From positions 6,572,001-6,636,000 of the forward strand of contig NZ_CP009110.1 of the NCBI RefSeq assembly GCF_000739085.1: 64,000 nucleotides of DNA, read 5' to 3'. Position numbers and translations under genes: made by a program. The stretch is from Amycolatopsis methanolica 239. Its GTDB lineage: Bacteria; Actinomycetota; Actinomycetes; Mycobacteriales; Pseudonocardiaceae. The notes under the pieces are model-generated. The model was given only the letters and a program-made list of their open reading frames with translations, did no database searches and was not told the DNA's origin. Shown piece after piece: positions 10,782-20,076 of this stretch; position 1 is the stretch's first letter; every line of letters begins with the position of its first letter.

Positions 10782-10996
10782 GACGGTTCCTCTCTGCTGT
10801 TACTACGGTCTGCATCGGCCGTCGCCACGAATCGTTAGCAACACCCGCCCCGCAAGGGGGCCCGTTCGGCGGGACGCGGAACGGGCCACGCGGACCTGGC
10901 GGTAGCGTGGATACCCGGATCGGCGAATCGGCACGCCTCGCCTGGCGTCACGGACCGGTCACACCTTGGACACGAACCAATCGGGACACCGCTTCG

Positions 10997-11716
10997 ATGA
11001 GCAGCACTGCGCCGGACAAGGCGAGCAATCCGATCACCCATGCCCTGAACCTCGCGCGCGAGACGTTGCCGCCCATGCACCCGGCCGGGCGACCGTTCGT
11101 CGCCGGCGGGGTCGCGGCCACGCTGCTGCTGCGGCGGGCCTGGAAGCCGCTGGGCGCCGTCGGCGCGCTGGCGACCCTGGCGACCGCCGCCTTCTTCCGC
11201 GAGCCCAAGCGCGTGCCGCCGGAGCGGGACGACCTCGTCCTCGCCGCGGCGGACGGCATCGTCTCGCTGATCGAGGAGGCCACCCCGCCCGCGGAGCTGG
11301 GCCTGCCGGCCGAACCGCGGATGCGGGTCAGCGTGTTCCTGTCGGTCTTCGACGTGCACGTGCAGCGCGTGCCCGCCACCGGGGTGGTGGAGCGCGTCGC
11401 CTACCGGCCGGGCAAGTTCCTCTCCGCCGACCTGGACAAGGCCAGCGACGACAACGAGCGCAACTCGGTGCTGCTGCGCACCGAGGCCGGGCACGAGCTG
11501 GTGGTCGTGCAGATCGCCGGGCTGGTCGCGCGCCGGATCCTGTGCCAGGTGGCCGACGGCGAGAAGGTCAGGGCCGGGGACACCTACGGCCTGATCCGGT
11601 TCGGTTCGCGGGTGGACATCTACCTGCCGCCGGGCAGCGAGGTGCTGGTGCGCAAGGGCCAGCGGACGATCGGCGGCGAGACGCCCCTGGCTTCGCTGCC
11701 GGAGCGAGGAGCCTGA
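10997..11716 (+). CDS. psd: Phosphatidylserine decarboxylase
   Basis: Makes phosphatidylethanolamine from phosphatidylserine. 239 residues of the short actinobacterial type: N-terminal hydrophobic region, FFREPKRVPP, the catalytic DVHVQRVPATG histidine region, and the RFGSRVD motif, where cleavage at Gly-Ser forms the pyruvoyl prosthetic group. ATG 10997 (MSSTAPDKASNP) is preferred over an in-frame start at 10907. The stop is 2 bp from the pssA start, so the two consecutive enzymes of the pathway are translationally coupled, in the reverse of reaction order. Confidence 0.95.
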   Translation: MSSTAPDKASNPITHALNLARETLPPMHPAGRPFVAGGVAATLLLRRAWKPLGAVGALATLATAAFFREPKRVPPERDDLVLAAADGIVSLIEEATPPAELGLPAEPRMRVSVFLSVFDVHVQRVPATGVVERVAYRPGKFLSADLDKASDDNERNSVLLRTEAGHELVVVQIAGLVARRILCQVADGEKVRAGDTYGLIRFGSRVDIYLPPGSEVLVRKGQRTIGGETPLASLPERGA

Positions 11717-11718
11717 TC

Positions 11719-12672
11719 ATGGTCCGGGTGATGACACCGTCGGTGCGGCTGCTGCCCAACGCGATCACGGTCCTCGCGCTGTGCGCGGGCCTGTCCGCCG
11801 CCCAGTTCGCGCTCAACCGGCAGTTCGTGCTGGCGATCGGTGCGATCGGCGTCGCGGCCGTCCTGGACAGCCTGGACGGCCGCATCGCCCGGCTGCTCGA
11901 CGCGACGTCCAAGATGGGCGCCGAGCTGGACTCGCTGTCCGACGCCATCTCCTTCGGTGTCTCCCCGGCGCTCGTGCTCTACATCTGGTTCGGCGACACC
12001 TCGGGCATCGGCTGGATCGTGTCGCTGACCTTCGCCGTGTGCATCGTGCTGCGGCTGGCCCGCTTCAACACGCTCCTGGACGTGGAGAAGCCGCCGTACG
12101 CGAAGGAGTTCTTCGTCGGCGTGCCCGCGCCCGCGGGCGGCCTGTGCGCTCTGATGCCGGTGATCCTGACGCTGGAGTTCGGCGAGGGCTGGTGGTCGTC
12201 GGCGCCGGTCGTCTACGTGTGGACGGTGGCGATCGCGCTGCTGCTGATCAGCAGGCTGCCGACGCTGTCGCTGAAGTCGGTCAAGGTGCCGGCGAAGGCC
12301 GCCGCGCCGCTGCTGGTCGGGGTCGGCCTCGCGGCGGCGGCGATCATCCAGTACCCGCTGATCGCGCTGGCCGCCGCGCTGCTGCTGTACCTGGCGCACA
12401 TCCCCTACGCCGTGCGGCGCTACCAGTGGCTGGCCAACCACCCCGAGGCGTGGGGCGTGCCGCTGCGCGAGCGCCGGGCGATCCGGCGCAGCACGAGCCG
12501 CCTGCGCCTGCGTCGGCCGCGGATCCGGGTCGCGGGCAACCAGCGGCTCGGCGTGCGCCGGACGACGGACCATGTGGTGCGCGGGGTGCGCACGTACCCG
12601 GCGGCGGAGAGCCAGGACCGCTCCCGGCGCCGCAGCTGGCGCCGCATCGGCCTCCGCCAGCGCAACCGCTAG
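11719..12672 (+). CDS. pssA: CDP-diacylglycerol-serine O-phosphatidyltransferase
   Basis: Integral membrane CDP-alcohol phosphotransferase joining CDP-diacylglycerol and serine. The family signature D-x2-DG-x2-AR-x8-G-x3-D-x3-D is intact (DSLDGRIARLL...GAELDSLSD, residues about 53-78). About eight hydrophobic segments follow. 317 residues, start ATG 11719 two bases after the psd stop. The C-terminal about 70 residues are a basic Arg-rich tail (RRAIRRSTSRLRLRRPRIRV) longer than in many homologues; its role is unknown. Confidence 0.95.
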   Translation: MVRVMTPSVRLLPNAITVLALCAGLSAAQFALNRQFVLAIGAIGVAAVLDSLDGRIARLLDATSKMGAELDSLSDAISFGVSPALVLYIWFGDTSGIGWIVSLTFAVCIVLRLARFNTLLDVEKPPYAKEFFVGVPAPAGGLCALMPVILTLEFGEGWWSSAPVVYVWTVAIALLLISRLPTLSLKSVKVPAKAAAPLLVGVGLAAAAIIQYPLIALAAALLLYLAHIPYAVRRYQWLANHPEAWGVPLRERRAIRRSTSRLRLRRPRIRVAGNQRLGVRRTTDHVVRGVRTYPAAESQDRSRRRSWRRIGLRQRNR

Positions 12673-12762
12673 GAAATGGTCACGAGTCGCTTTGCGTGGC
12701 GGTGCGGATAGCGGAACCCGCGGTGGTGCAAGCTGCGTATGTGGCACAAGCGGCTCCGCCGC

Positions 12763-13319
12763 TTAAGAACCTGATTGACCCAGGCCCCGGACGAACAGGT
12801 CGAGCTGGTAGCGGAAGTCCTGCACGCAGTCGGTCCCGGCCAGGGCGGGCATCACCCGGTGCAGGTTCGGGTGCCGCTGCGGTGTGACGGTGCGGCGGAA
12901 CCACTCGACGGCCGGCTCCTCGCGTTCGGCGGCGAGCCCGCCCGCGCCGACCAGCACCGCGCCGAACACCATCCCGATCAGCGACCGGTAGCCGCGCGCC
13001 GCGTGGTGGTCGTCGAGCCCGGCGTCCAGCAACGTGCCGAGGATCGCGTCCATCAACCGGACCGCGCCCTCGGACAGCGGGTTGGCCTGCTCGGCGGTGA
13101 GGGCGCGGACGACGGCCGGATGGCGGTTGAGCGTCTCGAACGCGTTCAGCCCGGGGCGCGCAGCCGCTCGTCCCACGGCAGCCCCGGGTCCGGTAGCTCG
13201 ACCTGCTCGAAGACCCGCGCCGCGATGCCGTCCAGCAGGTCCTGCTTGTTCGCCACGTGGTTGTAGAGCGACATCGCCTCCACGCCGAGCTCGGCCGCGA
13301 GCTTCCGCATCGACAGGCC
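12763..13319 (-). pseudogene. TetR-family regulator, 5'-truncated and frameshifted
   Basis: Contains the second half of a TetR DNA-binding domain (LSMRKLAAELGVEAMSLYNHVANKQDLL) and a TetR_C-like ligand domain (LNAFETLNRHPAVVRALT...). The first about 25-30 residues of the helix-turn-helix region are missing: upstream of GLSMRK the sequence is that of the divergent nitroreductase gene. A frame break at about 13155 (PWDERLRA then GLNAFETL) looks like lost base(s) in a GC run. It was probably the repressor of the adjacent nitroreductase. Sequence error or real decay are both possible. Confidence 0.8.
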
Positions 13320-13869
13320 GGTCGAGCAGGAGGTGATCACCGAATGCCTGCGCATCGCGATGCAGGCGCCCTCGCAGGCAACCGGCTGGACTCGATCCGC
13401 TGGCTCGTGGTCCGGGACCCGGAGCTGAAGGCCCGCGTCGCCGGACCGGTCCGCGCGGTCGGTGAAGCCGCACAGCGCCAGTACGGCCACCTGGTCGCGC
13501 CCCGCTCGCTCGCCTCGGCGAAGTTCCTCCTGGACAACATCCACCGCGTGCCGGCACTCGTGCTCACCTGCCTTGCCGGGCGGCCGGACGGCGGCAACGC
13601 CGAGCCGACCGGGTTCTACGGGTCGATCTACCCGGCGGTCTGGAGCTTCCAGCTCGCGCTGCGCCCGCGGCCTGGGCAGCACGATCACCGGCTACCACCT
13701 GTTCGGCCACGAGCAGGAGGTCGTGCGCCTCCTCGGCATCCCCGAGGGCTTCACGCAGGTCACGTTGCTGCCGGTCGCCTACACGAAGCGGAAGGACTTC
13801 CAGCCCGCCGCGCGACCACCGGTCGAGGAGATCACCTACCTCGACCGGTGGGGCGCCCGCGTCAGCTGA
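13311..13869 (+). pseudogene. Nitroreductase family protein, 5'-truncated and frameshifted
   Basis: Begins mid-protein with DRPVEQEVITECLRIAMQAPS, the family's FMN-binding entry region, directly joined to the truncated TetR gene. One missing base near 13374 separates APS from GNRLDSIRWLVV, and one near 13662 separates LALR from ARGLGSTITGYHL. The C-terminus (EEITYLDRWG) is complete and the stop at 13869 overlaps the end of the convergent oxidoreductase gene by 8 bp. An intact version would be an FMN-dependent NAD(P)H nitro/quinone reductase of about 215 residues. Start codon and promoter are absent. Confidence 0.8.
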
Positions 13870-14605
13870 GTTCCAGAACGGCCTTGCCGCGCAGCTGGCG
13901 GCCGAGCAGCGCCGCGGTCACCTCGGCGTGCCGGAACCAGTCGCCGCGCCAGGTGATCCCGGCGTCGAGGCGCCCCGCGGCCACCTCGGCGGCGAGCCAG
14001 GTGAGGTCTTCGGCGAAGTCCGCCCTCGGGTCGGCGAGCAGGAAGAACGTGCTGATCGACCGGTCGTGGCGGCCCTCGGTGGCGAGGAACGCCCCGGAGG
14101 GGAAGACCGCGTCCGTTCCCGCGGAACGCCCGACGCTGACCAGCTGCCCACCGGCGTGCAGCTGGCCGAAGGCCGCGACGATCTGCTCGCCCTCGATGTT
14201 TGATCACCTCGTGCGCCCCGAGCGCTTCGAGCACGCTCAACTGAGCCCGAACCGCCGCAGCACGTGCAGCGCGGTCAGCCCGGCCACCGGGATCGTGCTG
14301 ATCGCACCGCCGTCCGCCTCCTCCGGCACGGTGCCGATCGCGGTGGTCCGCACGGCCCGCAGTTCGGCCCAGGCGCCGGTCATGCCCTGCGTGATCACGC
14401 GCGTTCCGGCGGCAGGCCCGGAACCGTCGGCGGCGGCTCGCACCACGACGCCCGTCGCGTCCCAGCCCGGCATTCTCCCCTCGGGCAGCTGGCCTGCGTT
14501 CACCATGAAGGCCTCGCCGTAGTTGAGCGAGACGGCCTCGACCCGCACGAGGGCCTCGTCCGGCGCGGGCACTGGATCGGGCGCCTCGGCCAGCACCAGG
14601 CGGGA
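13862..14605 (-). pseudogene. Quinone oxidoreductase/zinc-less alcohol dehydrogenase, internally deleted
   Basis: N-terminal GroES-like part is readable (LVLAEAPDPVPAPDEALV, VSLNYGEAFMVNAG, TALHVLRRFGL) to about 14237. The family would then show a Rossmann motif (VTGASGGVG type); instead an 11-residue island VLEALGAHEVI follows, then a jump at about 14200 into EGEQIVAAFGQLHAGGQLVSVG and an intact C-terminus ending RGKAVLELS. The NADPH-binding core is therefore missing in two steps. The first residues are also missing at the junction with the divergent TetR gene at about 14602. It cannot encode a working enzyme as written. Confidence 0.75.
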
Positions 14606-14619
14606 CCACGACCGAGCAG

Positions 14620-15120
14620 TTGCTCCCGCTGCGGGAACGCAAGAAGCTGCGCACGCGCCAGGCGCTGGCCGAGACCGCCGTCGCCATGTTCACCGAGCGC
14701 GGCTTCGACGCGATCACGCTCGACGAGCTGGTCGACGCGGTCGAGGTCTCCCAGCGGACCTTCTTCCGCAACTTATCGTCCAAAGAGGACGTCGCGCTCA
14801 CCGCGATCAAGCAGCTGTGGGAGACCTATCTGGGTGTGCTCGCCGAGCAGCCGAGGTCCGGGCCGCTGCCCGGCGTGCTGACCGAGGGGTGCGCGGCGCT
14901 GCACGCGCACTCGCTGCGGTACTGCGCCGAGGTCAAGTCCGAGATCGTCCGCGTCCTCGGCGGCCGTCCCGATCTCCAGCTGCGGCTGCTGGTCGAGGTC
15001 GTGATCGGGACGTGGAACTGCGCGCTGGCCGAGTGGAGCCCGTCCGGTGAGCGGGACCTGCTGCCGGTCCTCGTAAACCGCGCGTTCGACACCCTTCCGG
15101 CCGCGCTCGCCCTAGAGTGA
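14620..15120 (+). CDS. TetR-family transcriptional regulator, possibly 5'-truncated
   Basis: 166 residues from TTG 14620. The DNA-binding domain is complete (LRTRQALAETAVAMFTERGFDAITLDELVDAVEVSQRTFFRNLSS), with a C-terminal domain ending at 15120. The frame is open upstream (TTTEQLLPLRER), but it runs into the oxidoreductase N-terminus without an ATG or GTG or a ribosome binding site, so the natural start seems to be lost at the junction near 14602. It was probably paired with the divergent oxidoreductase. It ends 4 bp before the AAA ATPase start. Confidence 0.75.
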   Translation: MLPLRERKKLRTRQALAETAVAMFTERGFDAITLDELVDAVEVSQRTFFRNLSSKEDVALTAIKQLWETYLGVLAEQPRSGPLPGVLTEGCAALHAHSLRYCAEVKSEIVRVLGGRPDLQLRLLVEVVIGTWNCALAEWSPSGERDLLPVLVNRAFDTLPAALALE

Positions 15121-15124
15121 GGGC

Positions 15125-17350
15125 GTGAGCGCGCCCCAGATCACGTTGACCATCCGGCACACGCCGTCCGCACTCGACACCCGGCGCGGCATCGTCCGCC
15201 TGCACCCGGAGGTCCTCGACGCGCTCGGCCTGCGCGCCTGGGACGCCGTGCACCTGACCGGCGCCCGGGTGAGCGCCGCGCTCGCCGCGCCGGGCGACGC
15301 GTCCGGGACGCCCGGGTTCGTCTTCGCCGACGACGTGACCCTGTCGAACCTCGGCGTCACCGAGGGCTCGGAGGTCGTGGTCGCGCCGGCGGACGTCACG
15401 CAGGCCCGCTCGGTCACCGTCGCCGGGTCGCGGCTGGCCAGCGCGTCGGTGTCGCCGAACACGCTCCGGCTCGCGCTCACCGGGAAGGTCCTGACGGTCG
15501 GCGACGCGGTGTCCCTCCTCCCGCAGGACCTCGCGCCGGCTCCGGGATCGGACGTGACAACCGTGCGCGGACAGTTGTCCCGCGCGATCGGCGCCGGCTG
15601 GACCACCGAACTGCTCACGGTCACGGCGACCGAGCCCGGCGGGCCGGTCGTGATCTGCCCGTCCACGGTAGTCAGCTGGCGGGACGGCGCCCAGTCGAGT
15701 GCACAGTCGAGCGCACCGGCGACGGCGGCCCCGGCCGCCGCCCCACGGGCGGAACCCCAGGTGACCGCCGAGCCCGAGGAGCCCGCCCCGCCGGTCAGCG
15801 ACCTGTGCGGCGCGCACGACCAGGCCCGCACCCTGGTCGAGTGGGTCGACCTGACGTTCCGGCGTCCCGACCTGCTGGCCCGGCTGGGCACCTCGGCCCG
15901 GCTCGGGGTGCTGCTGTCCGGCGCGGAGGGCGTGGGCAAGGCGACGCTCGTCCGGTCGGTCGCCGCAGCCGAGGATTTACGGCTGGTCACGCTGGCCGCG
16001 CCGTCGATCGCCGTGCTGGAGCCGAACGCGATCGCCACCCGGCTGCGTGAGGCGATCGATCAGGCCGCCGCGGGCGGTCCGGCGGTGCTGCTGATCACCG
16101 ACATCGACACGTTGCTGCCCGCCACCCAGCCGCCGCCCGTCGCGACCGTGGTGCTCGATGAGCTGCGGGGCGCGCTGACCCGGCCGGACCTCGCGGTGGT
16201 CGCCACCACCGCCCGCCCCGAGGCGTGCGACCCGCGGCTGCGCGCGGCCGACCTGCTCGACCGCGAACTCGCCATCCCGCAGCCGGACGCCCGGATCCGC
16301 ACCGAGCTGCTGCGCGTGCTGCTGCGCGACGTGCCGCTGGAATCCACTGTGGACCTCGGCGGGGTCGCCGACCGGACACCGGGTTTCGTCGCCGCGGACC
16401 TGCTGGCGCTGCGCCGGGACGCCGCGGTGCGGGCCGCGCTGCGGCAGCGAGACGTCGAGGAGCCGCGCATCTCGCAGCAGGACCTGCTGGACGCCCTGCA
16501 GTCCGTGCGGCCGATCTCGATGTCCACTTCGGACAGCCTGGCGACCGGCGGGCTGACACTGGAGGACGTCGGCGACATGACCGACGTCAAGCAGTCGCTG
16601 ACGGAGGCGGTCCTGTGGCCGCTGCGGTACCCGGACTCGTTCGCGCGGCTGGGGATCGCGCCGCCGCGCGGGGTGCTGCTGTACGGGCCGCCCGGTGGCG
16701 GCAAGACGTTCCTGGTGCGCGCACTCGCGGGCACCGGCGCCCTGAACGTGTTCGCGGTCAAGGGCGCCGAGCTGCTGGACAAGTGGGTCGGCGAGTCGGA
16801 GCGCGCGGTGCGGGAGCTGTTCCGCAAGGCCGCCGACGCCTCGCCGTCGCTGGTGTTCCTGGACGAGATCGACGCGCTCGCGCCGCGCCGCGGCCAGTCC
16901 GGTGACTCCGGGGTGTCGGACCGGGTGGTCGCCGCGCTGCTCACCGAGCTGGACGGGGTCGAGCCGATGCGGGACGTGGTCGTGCTCGGCGCGACCAACC
17001 GGCCCGAGCTGGTCGACCCGGCCCTGCTGCGCCCCGGGCGGCTGGAGCGGCTGGTGTACGTGCCGCCGCCGGACGCGCAGGCGCGGGCCGACATCCTCCG
17101 CGCCACCGCCAGGCACACGCCGTTGGCGTCCGATGTGGACCTGGACGCGGTGGCGGCCGAGCTGGACGGCTACTCGGCGGCGGACTGTGCGGCGCTGATC
17201 CGGGAGGCCGCGCTCACCGCGATGCGCGAGTCGCTGGAGGCCGCCGAGGTGACGGCGGCGCACCTGGACACGGCGCGCAAGACCGTGCGGCCCTCGCTGG
17301 ACCCGGCACAGCTGGCCGCGCTGGAGGCCTACGCGAAGAACCGGGCCTGA
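15125..17350 (+). CDS. CDC48/p97-like tandem AAA ATPase
   Basis: 741 residues: an N-terminal double-psi-barrel-like domain (about 1-190), an Ala/Pro linker, a first AAA module (Walker A as GAEGVGKA, Walker B as LLITDIDTL) and a second AAA module (GPPGGGKT, LVFLDEIDAL, sensor GATNRPE, arginine-finger region PALLRPGRLERLVYV). The first Walker A has Ala where Thr/Ser normally binds Mg, so the first ring is probably weak or inactive, while the second looks fully competent. It resembles M. tuberculosis Rv0435c and sits in the same gene neighbourhood. Expected role: unfoldase/segregase; substrates unknown. The start is GTG 15125. Confidence 0.88.
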   Translation: MSAPQITLTIRHTPSALDTRRGIVRLHPEVLDALGLRAWDAVHLTGARVSAALAAPGDASGTPGFVFADDVTLSNLGVTEGSEVVVAPADVTQARSVTVAGSRLASASVSPNTLRLALTGKVLTVGDAVSLLPQDLAPAPGSDVTTVRGQLSRAIGAGWTTELLTVTATEPGGPVVICPSTVVSWRDGAQSSAQSSAPATAAPAAAPRAEPQVTAEPEEPAPPVSDLCGAHDQARTLVEWVDLTFRRPDLLARLGTSARLGVLLSGAEGVGKATLVRSVAAAEDLRLVTLAAPSIAVLEPNAIATRLREAIDQAAAGGPAVLLITDIDTLLPATQPPPVATVVLDELRGALTRPDLAVVATTARPEACDPRLRAADLLDRELAIPQPDARIRTELLRVLLRDVPLESTVDLGGVADRTPGFVAADLLALRRDAAVRAALRQRDVEEPRISQQDLLDALQSVRPISMSTSDSLATGGLTLEDVGDMTDVKQSLTEAVLWPLRYPDSFARLGIAPPRGVLLYGPPGGGKTFLVRALAGTGALNVFAVKGAELLDKWVGESERAVRELFRKAADASPSLVFLDEIDALAPRRGQSGDSGVSDRVVAALLTELDGVEPMRDVVVLGATNRPELVDPALLRPGRLERLVYVPPPDAQARADILRATARHTPLASDVDLDAVAAELDGYSAADCAALIREAALTAMRESLEAAEVTAAHLDTARKTVRPSLDPAQLAALEAYAKNRA

Positions 17351-17354
17351 CACG

Positions 17355-17389
17355 CGGAAGGGCGGCCGGGAGTGCCGGCCGCCCTTCCG
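17355..17389. terminator. Hairpin terminator between convergent genes
   Basis: Perfect 15-bp stem (CGGAAGGGCGGCCGG / CCGGCCGCCCTTCCG) with a GAGTG loop, just after the AAA ATPase stop and before the end of the convergent LytR_C gene. It has no T-run, as is common in actinomycetes. Confidence 0.75.
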
Positions 17390-17400
17390 AATGCCCGGGT

Positions 17401-18072
17401 TCAGGACCCCTTGACCTGCGAGCCCTTGTAGTCGTTGGTGACGATCACGATGACGCCCGGGCTCGCGCCCTGGATGCCCTCGAACCGCGGCTCGACCTTC
17501 ATGCCGAACGCGGTGGCCAGCGAGCGCGCCGCGGTTTCCTCGTCCGTGCCCGGCGTGAAGTACGCCGTGGTGGTCGGGATGATGCCCTTCGGGTAGTTGC
17601 CGACCTCGACGACGTTCCAGCCGTTCGCGCGCAGCTCGTCGGCGGCGCGGGCGGCCAGGCCGTGGATGGTGCTGTTGTTGTAGACCCGCACCGGCACCCA
17701 CTTGGCGGCGGTCTGGTCGGCGGGCACCCCGCCGTCACCCGCGCCGGGGGCTCCCGTCGCGCCGCCCGGCTGGGTCGCCGTGCCACCGGGCGCGCCCGGC
17801 GTCGCGGTGTCCGTCGGCTGCCCAGGCGGTGGCGTCTCGGACGCCGGCGGGACCGGGCTCGACGGGGCCGGCTCCGTCGGGCTCGCGCCCGTGGTCTCGG
17901 TCGGCGCGGTCGTGCCCTCCGTGGCCGTCGGGCTCGGCGCCGCGGTCTGGCCGTTGTCCCCGTCGCCGTTCAGCGCGGTGATGCCACCGATCACGACCGC
18001 CACGAGAGCGACCCCGATCAGCACCACACCGGCCAGGCGCAGCGGGCGGGACAGGCCCTGCAGAAAGTTCAT
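17401..18072 (-). CDS. LytR C-terminal domain membrane-anchored protein (Rv0431-like)
   Basis: 223 residues: a short cytoplasmic N-terminus, one transmembrane helix (about 13-33, LAGVVLIGVALVAVVIGGIT), a long Thr/Pro/Ser-rich extracytoplasmic linker (about 35-120) and a C-terminal LytR_C domain (WVPVRVYNNSTIHGLAARAADELRANGWNV). The C-terminal domain occurs in cell-envelope proteins but its biochemical function is unsettled. ATG 18072 overlaps the stop of the DUF3263 gene by 4 bp, giving translational coupling. The pair reproduces the Rv0430-Rv0431 order of M. tuberculosis. Confidence 0.85.
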   Translation of the reverse strand: MNFLQGLSRPLRLAGVVLIGVALVAVVIGGITALNGDGDNGQTAAPSPTATEGTTAPTETTGASPTEPAPSSPVPPASETPPPGQPTDTATPGAPGGTATQPGGATGAPGAGDGGVPADQTAAKWVPVRVYNNSTIHGLAARAADELRANGWNVVEVGNYPKGIIPTTTAYFTPGTDEETAARSLATAFGMKVEPRFEGIQGASPGVIVIVTNDYKGSQVKGS

Positions 18073-18386
18073 AGCGCCTCGATCCCCAGTCGCCGGGCGA
18101 CCCGCTTGCGCTGCCGCGCGGTGCGCATCTTGCGCAGCCGCTTCACCAGCATCGGGTCGGCGCGCATCGCTTCCTCTTTGTCGAGGAGCTGGTTGAGCAG
18201 CTGGTAGTACCGGGTGGGCGAGAGGCCGAACTCTTCGCGGACGGCCTGTTCCTTGGCCCCCGCGTAGCGCCACCACTGGCGTTCGAACGCCAGCACCTTG
18301 AGCTCACGGGGCGTGAGCCCGCCCTCGTCGCCGGTGGGCTCGGGCGACGGCCGGTCGCCTCCGGCCATCGACTCCGCGGCGTCCAT
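18069..18386 (-). CDS. DUF3263 domain protein (Rv0430-like)
   Basis: 105-residue basic protein with the DUF3263 core [42 protein letters not shown], which resembles a sigma-70 region 4 or helix-turn-helix fold and so suggests DNA binding, followed by an Arg/Lys-rich tail. ATG 18386 is chosen over the in-frame start at 18410 because GAGGAG sits 7 bp upstream. It overlaps the LytR_C gene. Function is unproven; a regulatory role is inference. Confidence 0.85.
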   Translation of the reverse strand: MDAAESMAGGDRPSPEPTGDEGGLTPRELKVLAFERQWWRYAGAKEQAVREEFGLSPTRYYQLLNQLLDKEEAMRADPMLVKRLRKMRTARQRKRVARRLGIEAL

Positions 18387-18514
18387 CTGACTCCTCAAAT
18401 CGCAAACCACACGGTTGTGATCCCGCGGGCGTCATTCAACCACGGGTCGAGGGTCCGGTTGTGGGATCACGGCCCGGCGCGTCACGGCTCGTCCGCTGGG
18501 TACGATCGCGGATT

Positions 18515-19069
18515 GTGACCATCCACCCGATCCGGATCGCCGGCGACCCGGTGCTGCACAACCCCACCCGCGAGGTGGAGAAGTTCGACGACGAGCTGCG
18601 CACCCTCACCGACGACATGTTCGAGACCATGTACGCCGCCGAAGGGGTGGGGCTGGCGGCCAACCAGATCGGCGTCGACCTGCGCGTCTTCGTCTACGAC
18701 TGCCCCGACGACCAGGGTGTGCGGCACAAGGGCCTGGTGGTCAACCCGAAGCTGGAGACCTCCGAGATCCCGGAGACCATGCCCGATCCCGACGACGACT
18801 GGGAGGGCTGCCTGTCCGCGCCCGGCGAGTCGTACCCGACGGGGCGGGCGAGCTGGGCCAAGGTCACCGGCTTCGACCTGGACGGCAACCCGATCGAGGT
18901 CGAGGGCACCGGGTACTTCGCGCGCTGCCTGCAGCACGAGACCGACCACCTGGACGGCTACATCTACCTGGACCGCCTGGTCGGCCGCCACGCGCGCGAC
19001 GCGAAGCGCATGCTCAAGCGCAACAAGTGGGGCGTGCCCGGCCTGTCCTGGCTGCCCGGCTCGGAGTGA
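18515..19069 (+). CDS. def: Peptide deformylase
   Basis: Removes the N-formyl group from nascent proteins. All three metal-site motifs are seen: [20 protein letters not shown] and HETDHLDG. 184 residues from GTG 18515 ([17 protein letters not shown]), the typical actinobacterial N-terminus. It is divergent from the DUF3263/LytR_C pair, as in mycobacteria. Confidence 0.96.
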   Translation: MTIHPIRIAGDPVLHNPTREVEKFDDELRTLTDDMFETMYAAEGVGLAANQIGVDLRVFVYDCPDDQGVRHKGLVVNPKLETSEIPETMPDPDDDWEGCLSAPGESYPTGRASWAKVTGFDLDGNPIEVEGTGYFARCLQHETDHLDGYIYLDRLVGRHARDAKRMLKRNKWGVPGLSWLPGSE

Positions 19070-19161
19070 GCTTTCGCCCTTGGTGAACCGGGCGGTCGTC
19101 TCCCGTCTGCGAGCGCACACTGGTTACTGATGTAAGTGTGTAATCGCGGGGTGGTGGTCGC

Positions 19162-20076
19162 GTGGATGACTTCGACGCCCTCGACGCCTATTCACGCTCG
19201 GTGAGCACGGTGGCCGCCGAGGTGACGCCGCACGTGGCGAGCGTGCGGCTGCCCAGGGGCAGCGGTTCGGCGGTCGTGTTCGCCGACGACGGGCACCTGG
19301 TGACGAACGCGCACGTGGTCGGCGGTGGCACGCACGGCACGGCGACGTACTCGGACGGCACCGAGGCGCGGTTCACGGTGGTCGGCGCGGATCCGTTGTC
19401 GGACCTGGCCGTGCTGCGCGCGTCGGAGGCGCCGAGCGCGGCCCGGATGGGCGACGCGGACAAGCTGGTCGTCGGGCAGCTCGTGGTGGCGATCGGCAGC
19501 CCGCTCGGGCTCGCCGGTTCGGTGACCGCGGGCGTGGTCAGCGCGCTGGGCCGGTCGCTGCCGGTGCAGACCCGCAGCGCCGGGCGGGTGATCGAGAACG
19601 TGATCCAGACCGACGCTGCCCTGAACCCGGGCAACTCGGGCGGCGCGCTGGCGGATTCGGCAGGGCGGGTGGTGGGGGTCAACACGGCGGTCGCCGGGTT
19701 CGGCCTCGGTCTCGCGGTGCCGATCAACGAGACCACCCGGCGGATCATCGACACGCTGCTGGTGGAGGGCCGGGTGCGGCGGGCGTACCTCGGGGTGGTC
19801 GGGGTGCCGGCGCCGTTGCCGGACGAGGTCGCCGAGCACACCGGGCAGCACGCCGGGCTGCGGATCGTGGAGGTGGTGCGCGGCGGGCCGGCCGAACGGG
19901 CGGGGCTGCGGCCGGGCGACCTGGTGCTGACCGTGGGGCGGTCGCGGATCACGGACGCGCAGGACATCCAGCGGCAGCTGTTCGCCGAGGTGATCGGCAC
20001 GCGGCTGGCCATCACGGTGCTGAGGAACGGCGCGATGGTCGACGTGTTCGCGACGCCGAGCGAACTGGTGAGCTAG
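19162..20076 (+). CDS. HtrA-like serine protease with PDZ domain, no signal peptide
   Basis: 304 residues. S1C protease domain with the catalytic triad visible: NAHVV (His), SDLAVL (Asp) and GNSGGALAD (Ser, about residue 160). A PDZ domain follows (LRIVEVVRGGPAERAGLRPGDLVLTVG, about 220-300). There is no signal peptide or transmembrane segment at the N-terminus, unlike most HtrA/DegP proteins, so it is predicted cytoplasmic unless an upstream start was missed. The start is GTG 19162; no upstream in-frame extension looks better. It converges on the Uma2 gene with 4 bp overlap. Confidence 0.88.
   Translation: MDDFDALDAYSRSVSTVAAEVTPHVASVRLPRGSGSAVVFADDGHLVTNAHVVGGGTHGTATYSDGTEARFTVVGADPLSDLAVLRASEAPSAARMGDADKLVVGQLVVAIGSPLGLAGSVTAGVVSALGRSLPVQTRSAGRVIENVIQTDAALNPGNSGGALADSAGRVVGVNTAVAGFGLGLAVPINETTRRIIDTLLVEGRVRRAYLGVVGVPAPLPDEVAEHTGQHAGLRIVEVVRGGPAERAGLRPGDLVLTVGRSRITDAQDIQRQLFAEVIGTRLAITVLRNGAMVDVFATPSELVS

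Noticed and set aside
12763-15120. Genomic island or prophage insertion in the conserved block
   Set aside because: No integrase, transposase, tRNA, terminal repeats or base-composition change were seen; the genes are ordinary actinomycete regulators and oxidoreductases.
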